Below, one piece after another: positions 1 to 6,017 of a stretch of DNA of 8,498 nucleotides. Numbering within the stretch: position 1 is the stretch's first letter; each line of letters starts with the position of its first letter. This DNA comes from Erysipelothrix sp. UBA3377. Its GTDB lineage: Bacteria > Bacillota_I > Bacilli_A > Erysipelotrichales > Erysipelotrichaceae. A program made the position numbers and the translations under genes. A model generated the notes under the pieces. The model was not told the DNA's origin. It saw only the letters and a list, made by a program, of their open reading frames with translations, and searched no databases. The DNA lies in contig DEQB01000026.1 in assembly GCA_002359085.1 (NCBI GenBank), positions 6,985 through 15,482 of the forward strand, in the 5' to 3' direction.

Positions 1-68
1 CCTGTTTCCGTACGTCTCATTTGGGTTAATTTATGTGTAATCAATGGGTGATTCAATACTGTAATCAT
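1..68 (-). CDS. upp: Uracil phosphoribosyltransferase, N-terminal fragment
   Basis: Only the first 22 codons or so are inside the window; the gene continues past the left edge. The visible start reads MITVLNHPLITHKLTQMRRT. This matches the conserved N-terminus of uracil phosphoribosyltransferases, which typically carry a DHPLIQHKLT-like segment followed by R and a TG pair. The enzyme makes UMP from uracil and PRPP (pyrimidine salvage, cytoplasm). The start codon shares one base with the glyA stop (TAATG), and its ribosome site AGGAG (76-80 on the complement, 7-nt spacing) lies inside the last glyA codons, so it is probably translationally coupled to glyA. The glyA-upp order is the same as in Bacillus. 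The catalytic PRPP-binding region is not visible, so the call rests on the short N-terminus plus synteny. Confidence 0.85.
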   Translation of the reverse strand, partial: MITVLNHPLITHKLTQMRRTET

Positions 69-1297
69 TAATTGTCTCCTCTTATCGCAAATTGCTTTGT
101 ATGTGTAACGACTTCTTCTCTTAAATTACTGAGGTATGCTTCATCTTCATAATTTCTCAAGGCACGATCAATCCAGTGCGCAACCTTCACGAAATCTTCT
201 TCCATAAAACCACGACTGGTCATTGCGGGGGATCCCAGTCGAATCCCACTAGTCACAAATGGACGTTCTTGGTCAAAAGGAATGGAGTTCTTATTCACTG
301 TAATGGCGATTTTATCCAAAATCAATTCCGCATGTTTGCCTGTTAATCCCAAACTGGATTTAAGGTCAACCAGAACCATATGGTTATCTGTACCACCACT
401 CACCAAACGATATCCCAGTGTATCCAAGGTATTCGAAAGTGCCGTAATGTTTTTAAGAACCTGTTCTTGGTACGTTTTAAACTCAGGTTGTAACGCTTCA
501 TAAAAGCTCACTGCCTTACCCGCAATCACATGCATCAACGGTCCACCTTGTGTTCCGGGAAAGACACTTCTATCAATGGCTTTCGCATACTTTTCTTTAC
601 ACAGAATAATACCACCACGCGGTCCACGTAATGTTTTGTGGGTTGTGCTTGTTACGAAATCAGCATAAGGAACTGGAGAAGGATGTAAACCCGTCGCTAC
701 CAAACCTGCAATGTGTGCCATATCTACCATCAGATATGCGCCCACTTCATCCGCAATTTCTCTAAACTTCGCAAAATCAATGGTACGACTGTATGCACTG
801 GCTCCCGCCACAATTAATTTAGGTCGTACAGATTTCGCAACAGACAACACTTCATCATAATTGATTTGTTCTTTTGCAGAATCCACGCCGTAACTAAAGA
901 ACGTATAATTCACACCCGAAAAATTCAAATTATGACCATGGGTTAAGTGTCCACCAGAATTTAAATCCATGCCCAAAACCACATCACCATGTTCCAATAC
1001 CGTCATATATACTGCCATATTGGCTTGTGAACCACTGTGTGGTTGAACATTCGCATGTTGTGCCCCATAGAGTTCCTTTAAACGATCAATCGCTAAATTT
1101 TCGATCACATCCACGTACTCACAACCACCATAGTAGCGTTTTCCAGGATACCCTTCAGCATATTTATTGGTTAAAATTGAACCCGTTACTTCAAGCACCG
1201 CTTCTGAAACATAGTTCTCTGAAGCAATTAATTCAACGTGTTCCAGTTGACGATTGGTTTCCAATTTAATCGCTTCTTTAATCGCTAAATCCTTCAT
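68..1297 (-). CDS. glyA: Serine hydroxymethyltransferase
   Basis: A 409-residue protein of normal bacterial SHMT length. It is a PLP enzyme that interconverts serine and glycine with transfer of a one-carbon unit to tetrahydrofolate, feeding purine and thymidylate synthesis. Visible signatures: ELIASENY at about 22-29, the YAEGYPGKRYYGG substrate/dimer region at 46-58, VDMAHIAG at 191-198 with the PLP-ring aspartate D192, and TTHKTLRGPRGG at 218-229 with the Schiff-base lysine K221. The C-terminal TSGIRLGSPAMTSRG block (about 350-364) is also typical. The ATG at 1297 has a strong AAGGAG (1305-1310) with 7-nt spacing. It lies 39 nt after the prmC-tsaC stop with no terminator between, and overlaps upp by 1 nt, so it belongs to the tdk-to-upp operon. 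A probable extra promoter sits just upstream. No key residue is missing. Confidence 0.98.
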   Translation of the reverse strand: MKDLAIKEAIKLETNRQLEHVELIASENYVSEAVLEVTGSILTNKYAEGYPGKRYYGGCEYVDVIENLAIDRLKELYGAQHANVQPHSGSQANMAVYMTVLEHGDVVLGMDLNSGGHLTHGHNLNFSGVNYTFFSYGVDSAKEQINYDEVLSVAKSVRPKLIVAGASAYSRTIDFAKFREIADEVGAYLMVDMAHIAGLVATGLHPSPVPYADFVTSTTHKTLRGPRGGIILCKEKYAKAIDRSVFPGTQGGPLMHVIAGKAVSFYEALQPEFKTYQEQVLKNITALSNTLDTLGYRLVSGGTDNHMVLVDLKSSLGLTGKHAELILDKIAITVNKNSIPFDQERPFVTSGIRLGSPAMTSRGFMEEDFVKVAHWIDRALRNYEDEAYLSNLREEVVTHTKQFAIRGDN

Positions 1298-1322
1298 ACA
1301 TCCACTCCTTTTCTTGTTTGTA

Positions 1323-1351
1323 ATTCTATCAAATTTTTAAGCCTTTTCCAA
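1323..1351 (-). promoter_or_regulatory. Putative internal promoter for glyA-upp
   Basis: On the minus strand there is TTGGAA (1346-1351, 4 of 6 to TTGACA), a 17-nt spacer, and TAGAAT (1323-1328, 5 of 6 to TATAAT). TG lies one base before the -10 (TGA at 1329-1331), making it an extended -10. The -35 lies in the last codons of the prmC-tsaC fusion. It would start transcripts about 20 nt upstream of the glyA ATG, leaving room for the AAGGAG site. This would allow glyA and upp to be expressed independently of tdk-prfA. Prediction from sequence only. Confidence 0.5.
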
Positions 1352-2779
1352 ATACTTCTGTAACGTTTCCAACTTGATGGGTCCTTTACGAAGTTCTACA
1401 ATGGATTCACCACTAATATCAAACACACTGGATGATTCCTTTTCATCCGAAACACCCAATACCACACCATCAATACATCCATCCAACTGATCCAACACTT
1501 CCTGAGAAGTGGTTCCGGTAGGCTGACTTGATTTATTGGCCGAGGGTAACCATAGGGGCACACCCACCTTATCAATAATATCAATTACCCAAGGGTCATC
1601 TGCCATCCGAATACCCAATGTTGATTGTGTATCTAAAAATGGAAATACTTTTTCTTTCTTTTTAAAGATAAAGGTAACGGGACCGGGCATAAACGCATTG
1701 ACCAACTTAAGGGCCCTTTCATCAAGCTCAACCAGTGTTTTCAACTGATCCAACGAACTCACCATCAATGGAAAGGGTTTATTGTCTGGTCTTTCTTTGA
1801 TTTCTTTTAATTGTTGATACAAAGAAGCATTGTCACTGCGTACCGCAAGACCATAAACTGTATCTGTGGGAATGGCGACTGTTTTACCGTTTTGAATCAA
1901 TTCAATCACTCTGTTTGAATTGTCTTTCTCAATCTGTTCAGTTTCTTTTAAATGTATAAACACAAAGCGGTCCAATTGATTCATATCTTTCACCAATCTG
2001 ATATCCGCATTGGGGAAATGGGTTTTCGCTAAATTCTTAACACCTTCACCAATGTCATAACCAATTTCAAATGCGATTAAACCCCCTTTATTTAAAATCA
2101 AGTGTGCTTTTTCTAACACTTTTCTATAGAAATAAAGTCCGTCTTCTCCACCAAAAAGTGCCACATGGGGTTCAAAATCATAAACGGAACTCTGAATCTT
2201 TTCATGCTGTTTAATATAAGGTGGATTACAAATTAAGATATCAAAATTTACATCCTGTTCAATAATGGGTTCCAACATATCCCCTTGATAGAAAATCATA
2301 TCCGCATCCAAGCTGTGTGCATTTTCTTGTGCGACACGTAGCGCATCTTCACTGATATCAGAAGCCACAACATGTGTTGAGAGTTCTTTTGAAAGTGCAA
2401 GACCAATGGCCCCACTACCACATGCAACATCCACAATCTTTGGATTAACATAGTATTCATCGATAAAACTCAAGATATATGAAACCAGTTCTTCAGTTTC
2501 CTGTCTGGGTATTAAAACACTGGGGTTTACTTTAAGTTGATACCCATAAAAATAGTGATATCCCAAAACATAACCCAAGGGCTCATTTTCACAGACACGT
2601 TTTAGTTTGCGTAAATAATCTTCATGAATGGCTTTGTCTAATGCATCTTCCATCACAAAGTACATTTCAATCCCTTTTTCATTTAATAATTCAAGCATAA
2701 GAAAACGTGCAAAATTACTGTCTACACCAGCTTCCTCACACGCTTTTTCACCTTGTCTTATAATATCTCTTAAAATCAT
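1337..2779 (-). CDS. prmC: Fusion of release factor glutamine methyltransferase (PrmC/HemK) and TsaC/YrdC threonylcarbamoyl-AMP synthase domain
   Basis: A 480-residue two-domain protein. Residues 1-278 are PrmC: a helical N-terminal domain, IPRQETEELV at 90-99, the SAM-binding motif VDVACGSGAIGLAL at 116-129, and catalytic NPPY at 185-188. This half methylates the glutamine of the GGQ motif in release factors. Residues from about 286 to 478 form a YrdC/TsaC domain: IPTDTVYGLAV at 303-313, K-x-R at 328-330, PGPVTF at 365-370, LGIRM at 388-392 and S-x-N at 413-415. TsaC makes threonylcarbamoyl-AMP from threonine, bicarbonate and ATP for t6A37 on ANN-decoding tRNAs. The linker (about 278-288) is short and charged. 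The longer C-terminal Sua5 domain is absent. The start overlaps the prfA stop as ATGA and lacks a strong nearby ribosome site, so translation is probably coupled to prfA. In Bacillus the two genes are separate neighbours. All key motifs of both halves look intact, with no frameshift. Confidence 0.95.
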   Translation of the reverse strand: MILRDIIRQGEKACEEAGVDSNFARFLMLELLNEKGIEMYFVMEDALDKAIHEDYLRKLKRVCENEPLGYVLGYHYFYGYQLKVNPSVLIPRQETEELVSYILSFIDEYYVNPKIVDVACGSGAIGLALSKELSTHVVASDISEDALRVAQENAHSLDADMIFYQGDMLEPIIEQDVNFDILICNPPYIKQHEKIQSSVYDFEPHVALFGGEDGLYFYRKVLEKAHLILNKGGLIAFEIGYDIGEGVKNLAKTHFPNADIRLVKDMNQLDRFVFIHLKETEQIEKDNSNRVIELIQNGKTVAIPTDTVYGLAVRSDNASLYQQLKEIKERPDNKPFPLMVSSLDQLKTLVELDERALKLVNAFMPGPVTFIFKKKEKVFPFLDTQSTLGIRMADDPWVIDIIDKVGVPLWLPSANKSSQPTGTTSQEVLDQLDGCIDGVVLGVSDEKESSSVFDISGESIVELRKGPIKLETLQKYLEKA

Positions 2780-3855
2780 GCGTTCTCAAGTCCCTCTTTT
2801 TGTTCTTGGACCCAAAGTGCATCGATAATTTCGTCCATTTTACCTTCCATAATAATATCCAGTTTTTGAAGTGTTAAACCAATACGATGGTCACTCACTC
2901 TGTTTTGTGGATAGTTGTAGGTTCTGATTTTTTCACTACGATCGCCACTTCCAATCTTGGATTGACGGATTTCACTGGCTTTTTCTTCCTGCTCTTTTTT
3001 ATGATACTCAAAAACACGCGCACGAATTAATCGCATCGCTTTGTCTTTGTTGTCATGTTGTGAACGACCATCTTGACAGTTCACTGAAATACCCGTTGGC
3101 GTATGGGTAATACGCACTGCGGAGTCCGTTTTATTGATATGTTGTCCACCAGCACCTGTTGCTCTATGGGTTTCAATGACCAAATCATTGGCATCCAATT
3201 CAACTTCATCTTCTTCAACATCGGCCAATGCCAATACGGTGGCGGTTGATGTATGCACACGTCCCTGTGTTTCTGTTTTCGGAACACGTTGTACACGGTG
3301 TGCACCGGATTCATACTTAAAATGACGGTAAGCTTCATCTCCCTTAATTTCAAATGAAATCATGGAATAACCCCCCGCTTCTGAAGCACTGGCTTCCAGT
3401 ACGCTCACCTTATAGCCCAAACTCTCAGCATAACGAGAATACATTCTGAATAAATCACCCGCAAAGATATTACCTTCATCGCCCCCTGCTGCACCCCGTA
3501 TTTCTACAATTGCATCATGGTTATCGGAAGGGTCTTTGGGTATCAAATGAACCGTTAACGCTTCAATTAAGACATTAATCTTATCTTCATATTCAGCTTT
3601 TTCAAGTTCTGCCAACTCAATCATCTCAGGATCTTCTGCTACAGATATCATTTCTTCAGCTTGTTTATATATATCTTCAACTTCCAAATACTCGCGGTAA
3701 GTTTCCAGTGCTTTTTCATAACTGGCTCTTTCCTTACCCAAACGAGACATTGTTTTACGATCGCTTAAAACTGCTGGATTCATCATTTCTTCGTTGATGT
3801 CAGCATCTCTTTGTTTTAGCGCTTCAAGTCTTTCTCTCATTTGTTGATTAATCAT
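2776..3855 (-). CDS. prfA: Peptide chain release factor 1 (RF1)
   Basis: A 359-residue class I release factor, full length. It recognises UAA and UAG in the ribosomal A site and triggers peptide release. Visible: an N-terminal coiled helical domain (1-100), EIRGAAGGDE at 118-127, the stop-codon-reading tripeptide PKT at 192-194 within HRVQRVPKTETQGRVHTS (PxT is the RF1 type, as opposed to SPF in RF2), and the catalytic GGQ at 236-238 whose glutamine is the PrmC substrate. The C-terminus has the RTYNYPQNRVSDHRIGLT block (311-328). The ATG at 3855 has AAGGAG at 3862-3867 with 6-nt spacing. It overlaps the end of tdk by 8 nt and the start of prmC-tsaC by 4 nt, the usual prfA-prmC arrangement. 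Its own stop is UGA, which is read by RF2, not by RF1. Confidence 0.98.
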   Translation of the reverse strand: MINQQMRERLEALKQRDADINEEMMNPAVLSDRKTMSRLGKERASYEKALETYREYLEVEDIYKQAEEMISVAEDPEMIELAELEKAEYEDKINVLIEALTVHLIPKDPSDNHDAIVEIRGAAGGDEGNIFAGDLFRMYSRYAESLGYKVSVLEASASEAGGYSMISFEIKGDEAYRHFKYESGAHRVQRVPKTETQGRVHTSTATVLALADVEEDEVELDANDLVIETHRATGAGGQHINKTDSAVRITHTPTGISVNCQDGRSQHDNKDKAMRLIRARVFEYHKKEQEEKASEIRQSKIGSGDRSEKIRTYNYPQNRVSDHRIGLTLQKLDIIMEGKMDEIIDALWVQEQKEGLENA

Positions 3856-4459
3856 GCTTAACTCCTTTTAGGTTTGAGGGTTTGCCCACAACCGTATGGT
3901 GATGGCGACATCTTGCTTCATAAGATTCACTGGCACCCACCAAAATAACTGGGTTGTCATACGCTGCTGGTTCACCATCCACAAGACGTAAAGTACGCGT
4001 TGCAGGTGATCCACAGGCTGTACAAACAGCCGTCAACTTGGTCACAAACTCAGCATGGGTTAACAAAGTTGGGATGACCCCAAAAGGTTCCCCTCTAAAG
4101 TCCATATCCAGTCCTGCGACCATCACACGATACCCTTCTCTTGCGAGATAATCACAAACATCAATTACTTTTTCATCAAAAAATTGTACTTCATCAATTG
4201 CGATAACATCCACAGTTTCATCAAGAAACATAAGAATATCCTCAGCATGAGATATCGCATAACTTTTTACTTTGCTTCCAGCATGGGAAACAATATAATC
4301 TTCCTCATAACGGTTATCAATTGCAGGTTTGAAAACCACTACTTTTTTCTTCGCAAATTGTAAGGTATTGATCCTTCTAATAAGCTCTTCTGTCTTTCCT
4401 GCAAACATACATCCGGTAATTACTTCTAAATAACCAGGATTATATTGATGATACATCAT
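3848..4459 (-). CDS. tdk: Thymidine kinase, type II (TK1-like)
   Basis: About 203 residues. Phosphorylates thymidine with ATP to give dTMP (pyrimidine salvage, cytoplasm). Numbered from the chosen start: P-loop GCMFAGKT at 16-23; DEVQFF at 89-94, whose glutamate E90 is the expected catalytic base; and a C-terminal zinc site made of C146-x-x-C149 and C184-x-x-H187, where histidine takes the fourth position. The lasso and thymidine-binding region VGASESYEARCR is present. I chose the ATG at 4459 because GAGGTG (4466-4471) sits 6 nt before it. The longer GTG start at 4468 lies inside that ribosome site and has no good site of its own. The gene ends inside the prfA start region (8-nt overlap, TAA stop) and heads the prfA-prmC-glyA-upp run. 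Length and motifs are normal for the Gram-positive enzyme. Confidence 0.96.
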   Translation of the reverse strand: MMYHQYNPGYLEVITGCMFAGKTEELIRRINTLQFAKKKVVVFKPAIDNRYEEDYIVSHAGSKVKSYAISHAEDILMFLDETVDVIAIDEVQFFDEKVIDVCDYLAREGYRVMVAGLDMDFRGEPFGVIPTLLTHAEFVTKLTAVCTACGSPATRTLRLVDGEPAAYDNPVILVGASESYEARCRHHHTVVGKPSNLKGVKHD

Positions 4460-4480
4460 CGCTTTCACCTCGCTGTCTTT

Positions 4481-4509
4481 ATTCTATAATAAAACGACAC
4501 AAAAAATAA
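4481..4509 (-). promoter_or_regulatory. Possible promoter of the tdk-prfA-prmC-glyA-upp operon
   Basis: In the 113-nt gap before tdk the minus strand has TAGAAT (4481-4486, 5 of 6 to the -10 consensus) within a TTATTATAGAATAAA stretch. A weak TTATTT (4504-4509) lies 17 nt upstream. The -35 is poor and overlaps the weak hairpin described separately. Some promoter is expected here because a five-gene overlapping run begins at tdk, but the exact element is uncertain. Confidence 0.35.
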
Positions 4510-4526
4510 GCGTTTCTATCTTATTT
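4501..4526 (-). terminator. Weak candidate Rho-independent terminator after the M50 protease gene
   Basis: The minus strand reads AAATAAG, a 9-nt loop, then CTTATTT followed by more T residues (six in a row including the stem end). The arms (4504-4510 and 4520-4526) are perfectly complementary over 7 bp, but only one pair is G-C. The position, about 47 nt after the M50 gene stop, is right for a terminator. The low stability means it could be leaky or a chance AT-rich structure. Confidence 0.35.
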
Positions 4527-4572
4527 CATACATATTTAAAAAGAAAATATTCACGAACAGAGATAAGCATCG

Positions 4573-5676
4573 CTAGGTCTCCATTATTCCATTCTCAATC
4601 GCAAAATCTAAAAGCCAATCATAAACATTCTTGGACGTCATCGAAATTCCCAAAACAGGGTCACTCACAATACTTTCCAAGTACTTATTGGATGCTGTTT
4701 CATCCCATAAATGATCAATCATAAGTGACTCTGTCAATTTCAATAAGTGACCCGAATACATCTTATCACTGATGGTTCTGGCCTGTTTCATTTGTTTTTT
4801 ATGTGCTTTTTCATAATCTTTGGCCTTGTCCACATCCATAAACAAAAGTACTTGATAGTGCGTCAATGCCAACAATGAATCCACCATGTTTATGTCATCA
4901 TTTTGAGCATACTTCAACATCTCTAATGCTGTTTCAAATTCCAAATTATAAAGCGATTGTTCTACATAGTAGGCAAGTACATTACGTTGTACTGTTGTTT
5001 CAGTGCCATAATATGAATAATCATGATCAAACACATAAGAACTGAGCGCAACACCCGAAGTCATATCAGCATTTACCTGTAATAATGTATACAGTGCTTC
5101 CACAGTTTTGGGATATTGTTTCAATGCACGGTGATTTGCGCCATCGTTGATCACACCCTTTGAATCAATCCAATTCACAAATGCAAAGAGCAGATGGATG
5201 TTGAGAAATATCCAGAGAAAGGATGCAATCATAAAATTTTGAATGGGTATTAAGGCCATCAACAATAAGAGCCCAAACACAAAGAGCAAATTAAAAATAA
5301 CACCACCTGCATTGTATAAATATACGGGTTTGTCACTACGATTTGGTGGCACCATTAAACACTGACCTGCTGTACCAACAATCGATTGACGATACCAACG
5401 AAGTTTTCCTTGTGAATCATGTTTAATCAAGAAACTCCGATATCGAAACATCAAAAATTGATATCCCGTGAATCTTCCCATCACCAAATGACCCAATTCA
5501 TGAATCAAAATGGTGAGTTCAGAAGAGAGTATCAGCGCCACCAAGACCCAAACAATCTTGATGACAGTTAGATCTTTAAATAGAATTACATCGTAAGATC
5601 GAATTAAAAGACCTTGAAGAAAAGATATAAGCACAAGCACACCATAAATTTTAACATTCTCTTTAAATTCGGACAT
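4573..5676 (-). CDS. Membrane M50 (site-2 protease-like) zinc metallopeptidase of unknown role
   Basis: A 367-residue integral membrane protein. Four hydrophobic segments are visible at roughly 8-26, 37-58, 122-143 and 146-168. The zinc motif HELGH (59-63) lies at the end of the second segment. Then come a loop with GTAGQCLMVPP (101-111), an NAGGVIFN segment (122-129) that resembles the GPxxN region of M50 proteases, and NDG (177-179), probably the third zinc ligand region (LDG in classical members). Residues about 190-367 are mostly soluble helices of TPR-like appearance and resemble nothing I can name. The substrate is unknown; family members cleave membrane-embedded proteins. The ATG at 5676 has ATGGAG at 5684-5689 with 7-nt spacing. 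The gene starts 41 nt after the rpmE stop, just past the rpmE terminator, and it separates rpmE from tdk, which are adjacent in Bacillus. It has a TAG stop. The family call is fairly sure; the function is not known. Confidence 0.8.
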   Translation of the reverse strand: MSEFKENVKIYGVLVLISFLQGLLIRSYDVILFKDLTVIKIVWVLVALILSSELTILIHELGHLVMGRFTGYQFLMFRYRSFLIKHDSQGKLRWYRQSIVGTAGQCLMVPPNRSDKPVYLYNAGGVIFNLLFVFGLLLLMALIPIQNFMIASFLWIFLNIHLLFAFVNWIDSKGVINDGANHRALKQYPKTVEALYTLLQVNADMTSGVALSSYVFDHDYSYYGTETTVQRNVLAYYVEQSLYNLEFETALEMLKYAQNDDINMVDSLLALTHYQVLLFMDVDKAKDYEKAHKKQMKQARTISDKMYSGHLLKLTESLMIDHLWDETASNKYLESIVSDPVLGISMTSKNVYDWLLDFAIENGIMET

Positions 5677-5700
5677 AATCTGGCTCCATTTCTAATTAAG

Positions 5701-5732
5701 TTATAAAAAAACGAGGATTAGTTTTCCTCGTT
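5701..5732 (-). terminator. Rho-independent terminator of rpmE
   Basis: The minus strand has AACGAGGA (5725-5732), a 7-nt loop (5718-5724), the exact complement TCCTCGTT (5710-5717), and a run of seven T (5705-5711). The 5' arm and loop are the last codons and the stop codon of rpmE, so the coding end doubles as the terminator. Transcription of the downstream M50 gene then needs read-through or its own promoter, for which I see no good candidate. Confidence 0.9.
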
Positions 5733-5933
5733 CTTAATACCATATTTACTATTGAATCGTTCAATACGTCCAGCTGCTTGAGCAAAACGTTGTTTACCAG
5801 TGTAAAATGGGTGGCAATTTGAGCATGTATCAATACGGATATCAGATTCAGTTGAACCAACTTGAATTTCTGTACCACATGTACTACATGTTACATTAAC
5901 CATGTTATATTCTGGATGAATTCCTTTTTTCAT
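5718..5933 (-). CDS. rpmE: 50S ribosomal protein L31, zinc-binding type
   Basis: A 71-residue protein with the L31 hallmarks: start MKKGIHP, the four cysteines C16-x-x-C19 and C37-x-x-C40 that bind zinc, and the conserved TCSNCHPFYTGKQRF segment (36-50). L31 is a large-subunit protein that bridges the two ribosomal subunits. The four cysteines mark the C+ (zinc) form; many Gram-positive bacteria also carry a zinc-free paralogue for zinc starvation, which cannot be judged from this window. The ATG at 5933 follows AAGGAG (5942-5947) with 8-nt spacing. A hairpin sits just upstream of that site and may control the gene. The gene ends in its own terminator. Its place near tdk-prfA-prmC matches the Bacillus order, with the M50 gene as the extra element. 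Confidence 0.98.
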   Translation of the reverse strand: MKKGIHPEYNMVNVTCSTCGTEIQVGSTESDIRIDTCSNCHPFYTGKQRFAQAAGRIERFNSKYGIKNEEN

Positions 5934-5951
5934 AATCGTCTCTCCTTCCGC

Positions 5952-5974
5952 CTTAGACGGGTTTCCTGTCTAAG
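5952..5974 (-). promoter_or_regulatory. Hairpin in the rpmE leader (candidate L31 autoregulatory leader)
   Basis: The minus-strand RNA has CTTAGAC (5968-5974) pairing perfectly with GTCTAAG (5952-5958). An A/C mismatch, then a GG/CC step, close a three-base A loop. It ends 4 nt before the AAGGAG site of rpmE. No T run follows, so it is not a terminator for the upstream gene. Ribosomal protein genes, including L31 genes, are known to be controlled by leader structures of this kind, but I cannot tell whether this one matches a described family. Confidence 0.5.
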
Positions 5975-5988
5975 ATAAGTGCTAAGTA

Positions 5989-6017
5989 ACAATACCATAA
6001 ACCCAGCTATTCCGCAA
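5989..6017 (-). promoter_or_regulatory. Possible promoter of rpmE
   Basis: The minus strand has TTGCGG (6012-6017, in the final codons of the transferase gene), a 17-nt spacer and TATTGT (5989-5994), with TG one base before the -10 (TGG, 5995-5997). The match is moderate (3 of 6 and 4 of 6, plus the extended -10). Transcription would begin about 10 nt before the leader hairpin, which fits a short regulatory leader. Confidence 0.4.

Noticed and set aside
1337..2779. Full-length Sua5 as the C-terminal partner of the fusion
   Set aside because: Only about 195 residues follow the PrmC part, enough for the YrdC/TsaC catalytic domain but not for the extra C-terminal Sua5 domain.
4460..4468. Longer thymidine kinase start at the GTG at 4468 (three extra residues)
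   Set aside because: The GTG is part of the GAGGTG ribosome site that serves the ATG at 4459, and nothing like a ribosome site precedes the GTG at proper distance.
5952..5974. Hairpin between the transferase gene and rpmE as a terminator
   Set aside because: No T run follows the stem on the minus strand; it is followed by GCGG and the rpmE ribosome site, so a leader role fits better.
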